A stretch of 6,193 nucleotides of DNA from an uncultured Peptococcaceae bacterium. GTDB lineage: Bacteria; Bacillota; Peptococcia; Peptococcales; Peptococcaceae. A program made the position numbers and the translations under genes. The stretch is from positions 1 to 6,193 of the forward strand of contig CAKQDL010000066.1 of assembly GCA_934229395.1 (NCBI GenBank), in the 5' to 3' direction. Positions within the stretch are counted from its first letter, which is position 1. Each line of letters starts with the position of its first letter. The notes under the pieces are model-generated. The model ran no database searches. It was given only the letters and a program-made list of their open reading frames with translations, and had not been told where the DNA came from. Of this stretch, positions 1 to 5,823 are shown piece after piece.

Positions 1-65
1 GCTTGCAACGCAAGCTAGGTGTATTAACGCCATTCGAAAAGCACCAGCAAGCACTTGCAGCATAA
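1..65 (+). CDS. C-terminal end of a transposase (partial, runs off the left edge)
   Basis: Reading from base 3 on the plus strand gives about 20 residues ending LGVLTPFEKHQQALAA before TAA at 63-65. The pattern Arg-x-Lys-Leu-x-x-x-x-Pro followed by a short charged tail is what the extreme C terminus of IS3-family OrfB (DDE) transposases looks like, just after the catalytic Glu region. The start and catalytic residues are outside the window. With only 20 residues the identification is weak, and a chance open frame cannot be excluded. It is supported mainly by the IS-end-like sequence that follows. Confidence 0.35.
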   Translation, partial: LQRKLGVLTPFEKHQQALAA

Positions 66-97
66 AGAAAAACTGCCCAAAGCAGAGCCTTTGGCAG
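61..97 (-). terminator. Rho-independent terminator of the MerR-radical SAM-ABC operon
   Basis: On the minus strand CTGCCAAAG (89-97) pairs with CTTTGGGCAG (73-82), with one bulged base and a 6-base loop, and is followed directly by TTTTTCTTTATG (61-72). This is a standard intrinsic terminator layout about 76 bases after the ATPase stop codon. On the plus strand the same hairpin is followed only by a weak AAAAATTTTA run, so it may also serve the transposase end poorly. It overlaps the putative IS end, so the operon may use a terminator supplied by the insertion. Confidence 0.7.
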
Positions 98-173
98 CAT
101 AAAAATTTTATATTATTTCACTGTTCTATTGACGGGAAGCACACCATGCGTTTGACGAGGGTGGGCTGCTTTT

Positions 174-941
174 TTATACGCTTTTTGCAAAATGATAGTA
201 GGTGCGGCCGTCTTTTTGGAAGGTTAGGGTGTGGACCTTGAAGACGGTGTCGAGGAGGCCTGTGCGTATGACGTCCTCGGGGCTGCCTTGGGTTTGGATG
301 CGACCCTTTTTCATCAGCAAAATGGTATCGGAGTATTCTAGGGCCAGCTCTAGGTCGTGGAGGACCATGATGATGGTTTTGCCCTTTTGGTTGAGCTGTT
401 TGACGAGGTCCATGATGTCGTAACGGATGGAGACGTCGAGGTAGGTGGTGGGCTCATCTAGGAGGATGAGGGGTGTGTCTTGGGCTAAGGCCATGGCGAT
501 GTAGGCGCGCTGACGCTGGCCGCCAGAAAGGCTTGTGAGGCGGCGGGTGCGAAACTCTTGGGCGTGAACCTGGCTAAGGGCGCTATCTACCAATGCGCGG
601 TCGGCGGCTGTGGGGCTTTGGCCAAATTTTAGGTGCGGATAGCGGCCATAGGCCACAAGCTCTTCGACGGGGATGTCGGGCAGCTGATGGGTTTGTGCCA
701 AAAGCGCCATTTTTTTTGCGCGGGCCTTGGTTTTTATAGATGCTGCGTTTTCGCCATCTAGAAAAATCTCGCCGCTAGTGGGCGTGAGAAGGCCGTTAAT
801 GAGCTTAAGCAGGGTGCTTTTGCCGCAGCCGTTGGGGCCTAGTATGGTGGTAACGTGGCCTTTTTCAAAATGGGCGCTGACGTTTTCAACAGCCACGCCT
901 TGGCCCTTGTAGGCGTAGGAAATATTTTGCAGCTTAATCAT
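174..941 (-). CDS. ABC transporter ATP-binding protein, iron-siderophore/haem/B12 class (FecE/FepC-like)
   Basis: A 255-residue cytoplasmic ATPase that powers import through the FecCD-type permease encoded just upstream. All nucleotide-binding motifs are intact: Walker A GPNGCGKST at 35-43, Q-loop Gln83, signature LSGGQRQRA at 138-146, Walker B LILLDEP at 158-164, D-loop through Asp169 and the switch His195 in VLHD. The VEELVAYGRYPH segment (92-103) is typical of the FecE/FepC/BtuD class. The start is the ATG at 941: it has AGAGGAGG (947-954) five bases upstream, while an in-frame start further up (1007) would add 22 residues unlike the family and lie deep in the permease gene. It overlaps the permease stop by 8 bases (ATGATTAA), suggesting translational coupling. 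The family is clear; the substrate cannot be read from the ATPase. Confidence 0.95.
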   Translation of the reverse strand: MIKLQNISYAYKGQGVAVENVSAHFEKGHVTTILGPNGCGKSTLLKLINGLLTPTSGEIFLDGENAASIKTKARAKKMALLAQTHQLPDIPVEELVAYGRYPHLKFGQSPTAADRALVDSALSQVHAQEFRTRRLTSLSGGQRQRAYIAMALAQDTPLILLDEPTTYLDVSIRYDIMDLVKQLNQKGKTIIMVLHDLELALEYSDTILLMKKGRIQTQGSPEDVIRTGLLDTVFKVHTLTFQKDGRTYYHFAKSV

Positions 942-1932
942 GGCGTCCTCCTCTGGAGCGCAATACAAGATAAATAAAGAAGGGACCGCCAATAAAGGAG
1001 AGCACAATCCCTACCGGAAGTTCATACGGCGCAAAGACAACGCGCGCGAGGGTGTCGCAAAGGGCCACAAAAGCGGCGCCGCCAAAGGCCGAGGCTGGCA
1101 CGAGGTAGACGTTGTTGTTGCCCATTAAAAAGCGGATACAATGGGGCACCACCAGGCCTACAAAGCCTAGGAGGCCGGCGTAGCTTACGGCAGCACCAGC
1201 CAAGATGGCGGCAGTTACAACGAGCAAAAAGCGCACCGTGTTCACGTTCATCCCCAAGGAGCGCGCGCTCGTTTCGCCCATGGCGACAATGTTTAAATCG
1301 CGGCGCAGGAGCATGGCGAGGACCATCCCCACGGCAATATAAATGGCTGGAAATTTGAGCACACTCATGGTGACGGCGGAAAGGCCGCCAACCAAGAAGG
1401 TGGAGGCGCCAATGTAGGCATCGGGATAGAGAATCATGATGCAGTTCATGCCGGCACCCAAAATGCTGCTCATGGCAATACCGGTGAGCACCAAGGAAAT
1501 GCGCGACACCCCGCCAGCCATGGACAAAAAGAAGATAAAGAGGGCTGTAAGGAGCGCGCCCAAAAAGGCGGCGAAAGGCATGAGGGCATCCATCCCTGGC
1601 AAAAGGGCGGAGCACAGAAGTACAAAAAGGCCGGCGCCTGTGTTGACGCCTATGATGTTTGGACTGGCCAGTGGGTTTTGCAGCACGGCTTGCAAAATGG
1701 CGCCAGAAACGCCCAAGGCACTCCCTGCCAAAAGTGCCCCGAGCACACGCGGCAGGCGAATATGCATGACAATGCGGAAAACGCTTGCTGCGGTGTCGCC
1801 ACTTGCCCATGCTTTATAAAAAGAGGCTAGGGACAGCGAGGTAGAGCCCCAGCATATCCCTAGCACAGCAGATACAAGCATCAGCACAATGCTAGCTAGT
1901 AGCACCAACTGGCACTTTCTTTGATTACTCAC
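934..1932 (-). CDS. FecCD-family ABC transporter permease
   Basis: A 332-residue integral membrane permease of the FecCD/BtuC family, which works as a homodimer and normally has about ten membrane helices; many hydrophobic segments are visible along the whole length. Family hallmarks are IRLPRVLGALLAGSALGVSG followed by the QNPLASPNIIGV segment in the first third, and GLLGFVGLVVPHCIRFLMG with a late ELPVGI..FIGGPFFIYL block at the C terminus. The length is normal. The start is GTG (1930-1932), with GAGGAA about six bases upstream inside the end of the lipoprotein gene; the two genes overlap by 8 bases (GTGAGTAA). It sits between binding protein and ATPase genes, giving a complete importer. 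Substrates of this family include ferric siderophores, haem and cobalamin; the sequence alone does not choose between them. Confidence 0.95.
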   Translation of the reverse strand: MSNQRKCQLVLLASIVLMLVSAVLGICWGSTSLSLASFYKAWASGDTAASVFRIVMHIRLPRVLGALLAGSALGVSGAILQAVLQNPLASPNIIGVNTGAGLFVLLCSALLPGMDALMPFAAFLGALLTALFIFFLSMAGGVSRISLVLTGIAMSSILGAGMNCIMILYPDAYIGASTFLVGGLSAVTMSVLKFPAIYIAVGMVLAMLLRRDLNIVAMGETSARSLGMNVNTVRFLLVVTAAILAGAAVSYAGLLGFVGLVVPHCIRFLMGNNNVYLVPASAFGGAAFVALCDTLARVVFAPYELPVGIVLSFIGGPFFIYLVLRSRGGRHD

Positions 1933-2938
1933 CGAGTTCCTCAGTGAGATAGGTGTAGCTTTCGGCCCATCTTGCGTTTGGCTTGTAGAGGAACTTATCC
2001 TTTGGCAGGAGGATGTAGTGACCGTTTTCTACGGCGGTGAGGGTGGACCAAGCTGGGTTGGATTCAAGGTTTTCCTTGAGGGCTGCTTCTGCAGCGGCAT
2101 CGTCGTTGCCCATTGGGATAACGAGGATGTAGTCTGGATCGGCTTCGATGATGTTTTCTACGCTAAAGTCCTTGAGAAGGCTTGGGTTGTCATCGAGGAT
2201 GTTGTGATAGCCCAAGTCTGCGAGCATTTTGCCGGTCATGGAATCGGAGGTTTGTGGACGGATGCCGCCAGAATAGGTAATCATAAGGAGCACGGATGGG
2301 TTGTCGGTACGCTTGCCGTCTTTGATGGCTGCATCAATTTTTTCTTGCACAGCAAGGCCGTTGGTTTTGTAGGCTTCGCTGTCGCCGGTGATGTCGGTGC
2401 AGGTTTTGAGCATAGCGAGGTAATCTTCAAAATGGGTGACGCTAAAGTAAGCGGCGGTCACGCCAGCATCTGCAAGGGCATCTTTGAGGGCCACGTGGCT
2501 GTCGGTACCCTTGGTTTCGGCAGAAAGAAGCACGAGGTCTGGCTCAAGGGCTAGGATTTGTTCGGTGCTTGGGTTTTGGAAGGTGCCCACGCTGCTTACC
2601 TTGTCCTTATCAATGAAGTCGCGTTCATCAAAGGCATCATCGGTTACGCCAACGAGGGTGTCACTGCCACCGGCGAGGGTCCAAATTTCAGCAAAGCTGC
2701 CCATAAGAGCCACCACGCGTTGTGGATTTTCTACGGTGATTTCTTGGCCCATGGCATCGGTAAAGGTTACAGGGCCGGCTTCTTTGGCTGCGGTTTTTTC
2801 GGCCTTGGCGCTGCTTTCTACAGCGGCGCTCGTTTCTGCGCCAGCGCTTTCTTGGCTGGCTGCACCATTTCCGCAACCGGCCAAGATAAGGCTAGCAGTG
2901 AGACATAGAGATAAAATAGTTGTGAGTTTTCTTTTCAT
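1925..2938 (-). CDS. Substrate-binding lipoprotein of a FecB/BtuF-type ABC importer
   Basis: A 337-residue cell-surface lipoprotein that captures the ligand and delivers it to the FecCD permease. It starts MKRKLTTILSLCLTASLILA, a lipoprotein signal peptide with lipobox LAGC and lipidated Cys22. A low-complexity Ala/Ser/Glu/Lys linker (about 24-55) tethers it to the membrane. The mature part follows the Peripla_BP_2 (TroA-like) fold: FTDAMGQEITV opening, then NPQRVVAL, EQILALEPDLVLL, the AMLKTCTDITGDSE helix region and a C-terminal SVENIIEADPDYILVIP block. The start is ambiguous: AAAGGGG (2951-2957) lies 12 bases from the chosen ATG and 3 bases from an ATG at 2947, which would add Met-Ile-Ile. 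Only about 20 bases separate it from the radical SAM stop codon, so the two are co-transcribed. Haem, cobalamin, siderophore or another metal chelate are all possible ligands. Confidence 0.92.
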   Translation of the reverse strand: MKRKLTTILSLCLTASLILAGCGNGAASQESAGAETSAAVESSAKAEKTAAKEAGPVTFTDAMGQEITVENPQRVVALMGSFAEIWTLAGGSDTLVGVTDDAFDERDFIDKDKVSSVGTFQNPSTEQILALEPDLVLLSAETKGTDSHVALKDALADAGVTAAYFSVTHFEDYLAMLKTCTDITGDSEAYKTNGLAVQEKIDAAIKDGKRTDNPSVLLMITYSGGIRPQTSDSMTGKMLADLGYHNILDDNPSLLKDFSVENIIEADPDYILVIPMGNDDAAAEAALKENLESNPAWSTLTAVENGHYILLPKDKFLYKPNARWAESYTYLTEELGE

Positions 2939-2950
2939 TATAATCATAAT

Positions 2951-2957
2951 CCCCTTT
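2951..2957 (-). promoter_or_regulatory. Ribosome binding site of the lipoprotein gene, ambiguous spacing
   Basis: On the minus strand AAAGGGG precedes two in-frame ATG codons, at 2947 (3 bases away, rather close) and 2938 (12 bases away, rather far). The second gives the conventional MKRK lipoprotein start and was chosen. The site lies immediately downstream of the radical SAM stop codon (2959-2961), so there is no room for a separate promoter. Confidence 0.55.
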
Positions 2958-2958
2958 A

Positions 2959-3957
2959 TTAGATGAGTTTTTTTCCGTAGGCGCAATAGCTGTCTTCGGC
3001 TAGGATGTCGCCATCGTGATAATAGGCACTTCTGGCGCGGCAGCCACCGCAGATATCTTTGTAGCCGCATTTGCCGCAGCTGCCTTTGTACGCTTGGCTG
3101 CGGAGGGTTTCAAAGAGGGGGCTAGAGGCCCAAATTTCGTCAAATGGTGTGTCGTGCACATCGCCGGCTTCTTCGACCATGTAGGCGCAAGGGCGCACCT
3201 TGCCCACAGGGCTCACAATGCAATAGGTGAGGCCAGCAAGGCAGCCGCGGCTGAAGCGAGGGTTGAGCTCTACGCCTACTTGCTTAGCCACGCGGGTAAA
3301 TTGTGGGGCGCAGGTGGGCTTGATTGGGATGGACACTTCTTTTTGCTTGTTCATAATGTCCACAAGGAGGTTTTCGTAGGCCACGCTTTCTACGGCGGTG
3401 TCTTCAATGTAGACGCCGCGGCCCACCGGAATGAGGAAAAAGATATATTCGGCCATGGCGCCCATCTCTTGGGCAAAGTCGATGATATCCAAAATTTCGT
3501 CCTTGTTCCAATCCATCACGGTGGTGTGGATTTGGAAAGGCAGGCCCACAGCGCGGCAGTTTTTCATGCCCTCTAGGGTGCGGGCGTAGGCGTTGTCGTC
3601 ACCGCGGAAACGGTTGTGCTTGGCTTCGTCTAGGCTATCTAAACTGATGCCCATGGCCATGGCGCCGCAGTCCTTGAGCTTTTGCGCCACCTCTAGGGTA
3701 ATCAGGGTGCCATTGGTGCCAAAAACAGGGCGCAGGCCCTTAGAAGCGGCATAGCTAACCAGCTCATAAATGTCTGGACGCATGAGGGGCTCACCGCCAG
3801 AAAAAATCATCATCTTAAATCCGGCGCGAGCAATCTCGTCAATGAGCTTCTTGCCTTCGGCAGTCGTGAGCTCGCGCTCCTTTTGGCCGCCAGCGTCTTG
3901 GTAGCAATGACTACATTTTAAATTACATTGGTTGGTGGTCATCCACGATACAATCAT
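2959..3957 (-). CDS. Radical SAM/SPASM enzyme, AhbD/NirJ2-like (haem or haem d1 pathway family)
   Basis: A 332-residue cytoplasmic iron-sulfur enzyme. The radical SAM cluster motif CNLKCSHC (Cys11, Cys15, Cys18) lies at the very start, and the SAM-binding GGEP is at 54-57. A Cys-rich SPASM-type C terminus has Cys239, Cys246, Cys257, Cys294, Cys297, Cys303, Cys306 and Cys325, enough for at least one auxiliary cluster. The blocks RPVFGTNGTLIT, HTTVMDWN, RGCLAGLTYC, CGGCRARS and the closing GDILAEDSYC pattern closely resemble, from memory, NirJ2 and AhbD. AhbD oxidatively decarboxylates iron-coproporphyrin III propionates to make haem. No other haem-pathway gene is visible here; instead it sits between a MerR regulator (35-base overlap) and an importer. 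The ATG at 3957 is supported by AGGGGGAAG just upstream. The superfamily is certain, the AhbD/NirJ2 subgroup likely, the exact reaction unknown. A peptide-modifying SPASM enzyme is less likely, as no small precursor gene is seen. Confidence 0.85.
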   Translation of the reverse strand: MIVSWMTTNQCNLKCSHCYQDAGGQKERELTTAEGKKLIDEIARAGFKMMIFSGGEPLMRPDIYELVSYAASKGLRPVFGTNGTLITLEVAQKLKDCGAMAMGISLDSLDEAKHNRFRGDDNAYARTLEGMKNCRAVGLPFQIHTTVMDWNKDEILDIIDFAQEMGAMAEYIFFLIPVGRGVYIEDTAVESVAYENLLVDIMNKQKEVSIPIKPTCAPQFTRVAKQVGVELNPRFSRGCLAGLTYCIVSPVGKVRPCAYMVEEAGDVHDTPFDEIWASSPLFETLRSQAYKGSCGKCGYKDICGGCRARSAYYHDGDILAEDSYCAYGKKLI

Positions 3958-4750
3958 TCTCTTCCCCCTGTGTTTGTTGATAATTTTTCACCACGTCTTG
4001 CAAAAAAGCGTTGACCTCGTAGCGCAATTCGTGGAAGGAATCGTAGACGCTGCTTTTTTCGGCAGAGTCAAAAATCACAAAATCGTGATGGTTGGTTTTG
4101 TGCGATACCTTCCCCACTTCCTCTTCCATGGCCAAATAACGGCGGGCGATGTCGTGGGATTTTTCGCTATCCAGCGGCTCACGGGTTTGCAAAAGGCGAA
4201 TCGCGTCGGCAATGAGCTTGTGCCATTGGGCCACGTTTTTCTTCTTTTGAGCCTCGCTTTCAGCGTCGTGTTTCTTTTTGCTTTCGTTTTCGCGGTAGGC
4301 GTTTTCTTCAAAGGTGCAGTTGAGCTGCCACAAATATTTGCCCTCGTCTTGAAACCGTTCAATGACGTGGGCATTGTGTTGCCAATCGACCTCTTCGTCG
4401 GTGCGCAGGGTTTCGCGCAAGTTTTTAAGGGTGGCAAAACGCTTCATGAGGGCCGACATTTCTTTTTCCACATCGGCAATTTTGTCCTCTAGGAGGGTGT
4501 TGACCTCGTCCTTTTGGTCGTAGCCCTCGAGATTTTCGCGAATCTCTGTGAGGGAGAGGCCCATAAACTTGAAGCAGAGAATCTTATAAAGAAGCTTCTC
4601 GTCCTTTTCTGTATACAAGCGTTGGTTGCGGCTGCCCTTAGCCGAGGGCTTTAAGAGGTTGGATTGATCGTAATATTGAATGGTGCGCACCGTCACCCCA
4701 ACCTTTTCTGCCAGCTCTCCAACAGTCATATATACGTCCTGCTCTTCCAT
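3923..4750 (-). CDS. MerR-family transcriptional regulator with a long C-terminal effector domain
   Basis: A 275-residue regulator, first gene of the operon. The N terminus is a typical MerR winged helix-turn-helix: TVGELAEKVGVTVRTIQYYDQ (split as residues 9-28), then the wing with LLKPS..GSRNQRLYTEKD and the second helical pair FMGLSLTEIRENLE. A coiled-coil dimerisation helix follows (about 79-118). The remaining 155 residues are helical, charged and His-rich (His125, His128, His161, His177, His199, His217, His221, His222). The WHKLIADAIRLLQTREPLDSE section recalls TipAS-type ligand-binding domains, but I am unsure. The conserved cysteines of metal-sensing MerR proteins are absent. The start at ATG 4750 was chosen because AAAGGTGG (4759-4766) lies 8 bases away; a GTG at 4762 falls inside that site. 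Autoregulation is expected, since the gene lies directly behind a promoter with a 19-base spacer. Confidence 0.9.
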   Translation of the reverse strand: MEEQDVYMTVGELAEKVGVTVRTIQYYDQSNLLKPSAKGSRNQRLYTEKDEKLLYKILCFKFMGLSLTEIRENLEGYDQKDEVNTLLEDKIADVEKEMSALMKRFATLKNLRETLRTDEEVDWQHNAHVIERFQDEGKYLWQLNCTFEENAYRENESKKKHDAESEAQKKKNVAQWHKLIADAIRLLQTREPLDSEKSHDIARRYLAMEEEVGKVSHKTNHHDFVIFDSAEKSSVYDSFHELRYEVNAFLQDVVKNYQQTQGEENDCIVDDHQPM

Positions 4751-4758
4751 CACAAAAG

Positions 4759-4766
4759 CCACCTTT
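4759..4766 (-). promoter_or_regulatory. Ribosome binding site fixing the merR-type gene start at 4750
   Basis: AAAGGTGG on the minus strand lies 8 bases before ATG 4750. A longer in-frame start (GTG at 4762) would sit within this site and has no site of its own, so the shorter protein is preferred. Confidence 0.65.
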
Positions 4767-4785
4767 CTTTCTACTACGGTTACTA

Positions 4786-4816
4786 ATCATACGTTATAAC
4801 GTTACGTCACTGTCAA
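4786..4816 (-). promoter_or_regulatory. MerR-type promoter and operator of the five-gene operon
   Basis: On the minus strand the -35 box is an exact TTGACA (4811-4816) and the -10 box is TATGAT (4786-4791). The spacer is 19 bases (4792-4810) instead of the usual 17. Elongated spacers of 19-20 bases are the hallmark of promoters that MerR-family activators untwist. Within it lie two overlapping dyads: TAACGTTA (4797-4804), centred almost exactly mid-spacer, and the perfect 12-base palindrome ACGTTATAACGT (4791-4802). The gene directly downstream encodes the MerR regulator, with a leader of about 30 bases. The motif was read directly; regulator binding is inferred. Confidence 0.8.
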
Positions 4817-4833
4817 TACGATAATACGAAAAA

Positions 4834-4867
4834 AACCATCATGCAATGAACATTTTGCATGATGGTT
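4834..4867 (-). terminator. Bidirectional intrinsic terminator between the sirtuin unit and the operon
   Basis: A perfect 13-base-pair stem (4834-4846 with 4855-4867, AACCATCATGCAA) has an 8-base loop. On the minus strand it is followed by TTTTTCG, and on the plus strand by CATTTTTTTATTT. It lies about 73 bases after the sirtuin stop codon and 18 bases before the -35 box of the next unit, so it most likely ends sirtuin transcription and insulates the MerR-type promoter. No plus-strand gene is seen that would need the other direction. Confidence 0.85.
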
Positions 4868-4939
4868 CATTTTTTTATTTGGCGCGTTTTTTGCGCAAGC
4901 CTAGGGCGGTTAAAACAAGCAAGATTCACACCTGTTGGT

Positions 4940-5770
4940 TTAACCCTCCACAAGAAGGCGCAAGTTCTCATAGAGATCGCCCCACGCAAAGAGGCTCTGC
5001 TCCTCTACTGTATCGGGTACGGCGAAGGGCTTCATATTCATGGCGATGTAGGTGGCATCTGGATTTTGCACCACGCGGCGCCAGAAGGGATATTTGATGA
5101 TGGCTGGGGTATTGTAACCCACGCCGAGCTCCAAATACACCACCGCACCCTCATTGTAGCGCGCCAAAAAATTCTCGTAGCGCACCCGCGCCCTATGCCA
5201 GCCACTATCCTCCACAAAAGAGGCGTCGCAGCGCAAATTGGTGGTCATAGGCGCCCCACAGCGTGGGCAATAAGGGATGAGCTCACTTGGCACACGCATA
5301 TCTTCTTGGCGTGCCACCATATCGCGCACCATGGCCTCGTTGTCGTAGGTTTCGGCATGGCAGGCGCGCGAGCACTGGAGAAGGCCGAAGTCGCCTTGGG
5401 TGTAAAAAAGACGCGTCTTGTCAAAGCCATGCAGCTGAAATTGATGGTCCACGTTGGTCGTGAGCACAAAATAGTCCTTCTCGGCCAAGAGGGCGCGCAA
5501 GAGGTCGTACGCCTCATTGGTTTGGGCGTCGTAGCGGTTGAGCAAAATGCTGCGGCTCCACCACGCCCAAAACTCCTCTAAGGTGTCAAAGGGATAAAAG
5601 CCCCCCGAATAAATGTCTTTGATGCCGTAGCGCTCGCGAAAATCCGCAAAATAATCCTCAAAGCGCGCCCCCTCAAAGCTCAGCCCCGCCGCCGTAGAAA
5701 GCCCAGCACCAGCGCCCACCACCACAGCCTCAGCACTAGAGAGCACCGCGCGTATCTTTTGAATGTCCAT
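4940..5770 (-). CDS. SIR2-family protein, SirTM-like (probable protein ADP-ribosyltransferase)
   Basis: A 276-residue NAD-binding sirtuin-fold protein. The Rossmann entry GAGAGLSTAAGLS lies at 19-31, but the FRG of typical sirtuins is missing. TTNVD (104-108) replaces TQNID. The position that holds the catalytic His in deacetylases reads YTQGDFG, with Gln125. A zinc knuckle is formed by Cys133, Cys137, Cys168 and Cys171. The block TNLRCDASFVEDSGWH and the ELGVGYNTPAIIKYPFW segment resemble SirTM proteins. From memory, streptococcal SirTM uses Asn118, Asp120, Gln137 and Arg192; Asn106, Asp108, Gln125 and Arg180 here keep the same spacing. SirTM enzymes ADP-ribosylate lipoylated GcvH-like carriers in operons with a macrodomain hydrolase. 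Neither partner is in this window, so the target is unknown. The start is backed by AGAGGAGG (5778-5785) seven bases upstream. The family is certain, the transferase activity probable. Confidence 0.88.
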   Translation of the reverse strand: MDIQKIRAVLSSAEAVVVGAGAGLSTAAGLSFEGARFEDYFADFRERYGIKDIYSGGFYPFDTLEEFWAWWSRSILLNRYDAQTNEAYDLLRALLAEKDYFVLTTNVDHQFQLHGFDKTRLFYTQGDFGLLQCSRACHAETYDNEAMVRDMVARQEDMRVPSELIPYCPRCGAPMTTNLRCDASFVEDSGWHRARVRYENFLARYNEGAVVYLELGVGYNTPAIIKYPFWRRVVQNPDATYIAMNMKPFAVPDTVEEQSLFAWGDLYENLRLLVEG

Positions 5771-5794
5771 ACCAAGACCTCCTCTGTTTGTTTA

Positions 5795-5823
5795 ACTATA
5801 GCTTACCACCCTTCGCCCCACAA
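5795..5823 (-). promoter_or_regulatory. Possible promoter of the sirtuin gene
   Basis: TATAGT (5795-5800) lies 17 bases from TTGTGG (5818-5823) on the minus strand and about 25 bases before the sirtuin start. The -10 box is good and the -35 box poor. The -35 box falls in the left arm of the inverted repeat at 5811-5866, so the two may interact. No better candidate was seen between the mobC remnant and the sirtuin gene. Confidence 0.35.

Larger units (their letters stand above)
1..146 (+). mobile_element. Probable 3' end of an IS3-like insertion sequence (partial)
   Basis: The segment holds a short open frame that ends at 65 like an IS3-family OrfB transposase, followed by about 80 bases ending in TTGACGGGAAGCACACCA (129-146). 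That tail resembles my recollection of the right terminal repeat of IS150-group elements, which typically carry a TGTCTA-TTGAC-GGG-like sequence ending in CA. The other end lies outside the window, so neither the matching left repeat nor a target duplication can be verified. The proposed end lies only 27 bases from the stop codon of the ABC ATPase gene, so the element, if real, inserted just behind the operon. The family assignment comes from remembered patterns and is tentative. Confidence 0.4.

Noticed and set aside
1..15. Small perfect hairpin GCTTGC-AAC-GCAAGC at the left edge
   Set aside because: A 6-base stem with a 3-base loop and no U-tract inside a likely transposase coding end; too short to assign a role.
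1022..1810. A 262-codon open frame on the minus strand inside the permease gene
   Set aside because: It is an out-of-frame shadow of the FecCD gene: rich in His, Arg and Cys, with no membrane segments or known motif, while the permease frame matches its family throughout.
2018..2554. Long plus-strand open frames opposite the lipoprotein, radical SAM and MerR genes (also 3016-3576 and 3932-4492)
   Set aside because: They are antisense shadows with Phe/Val/Gly-rich composition and no family resemblance, lying opposite well-supported genes.
2959..3957. Radical SAM enzyme as maturase of a ribosomally made peptide
   Set aside because: No small precursor gene was found in the 20-base gap or in the regions beside the operon, and the sequence blocks fit AhbD/NirJ2 better.
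4859..5581. A 240-codon open frame on the plus strand opposite the sirtuin gene
   Set aside because: The opposing frame encodes a clear zinc-containing sirtuin. This frame has no recognisable domain, and its start lies inside the terminator hairpin.
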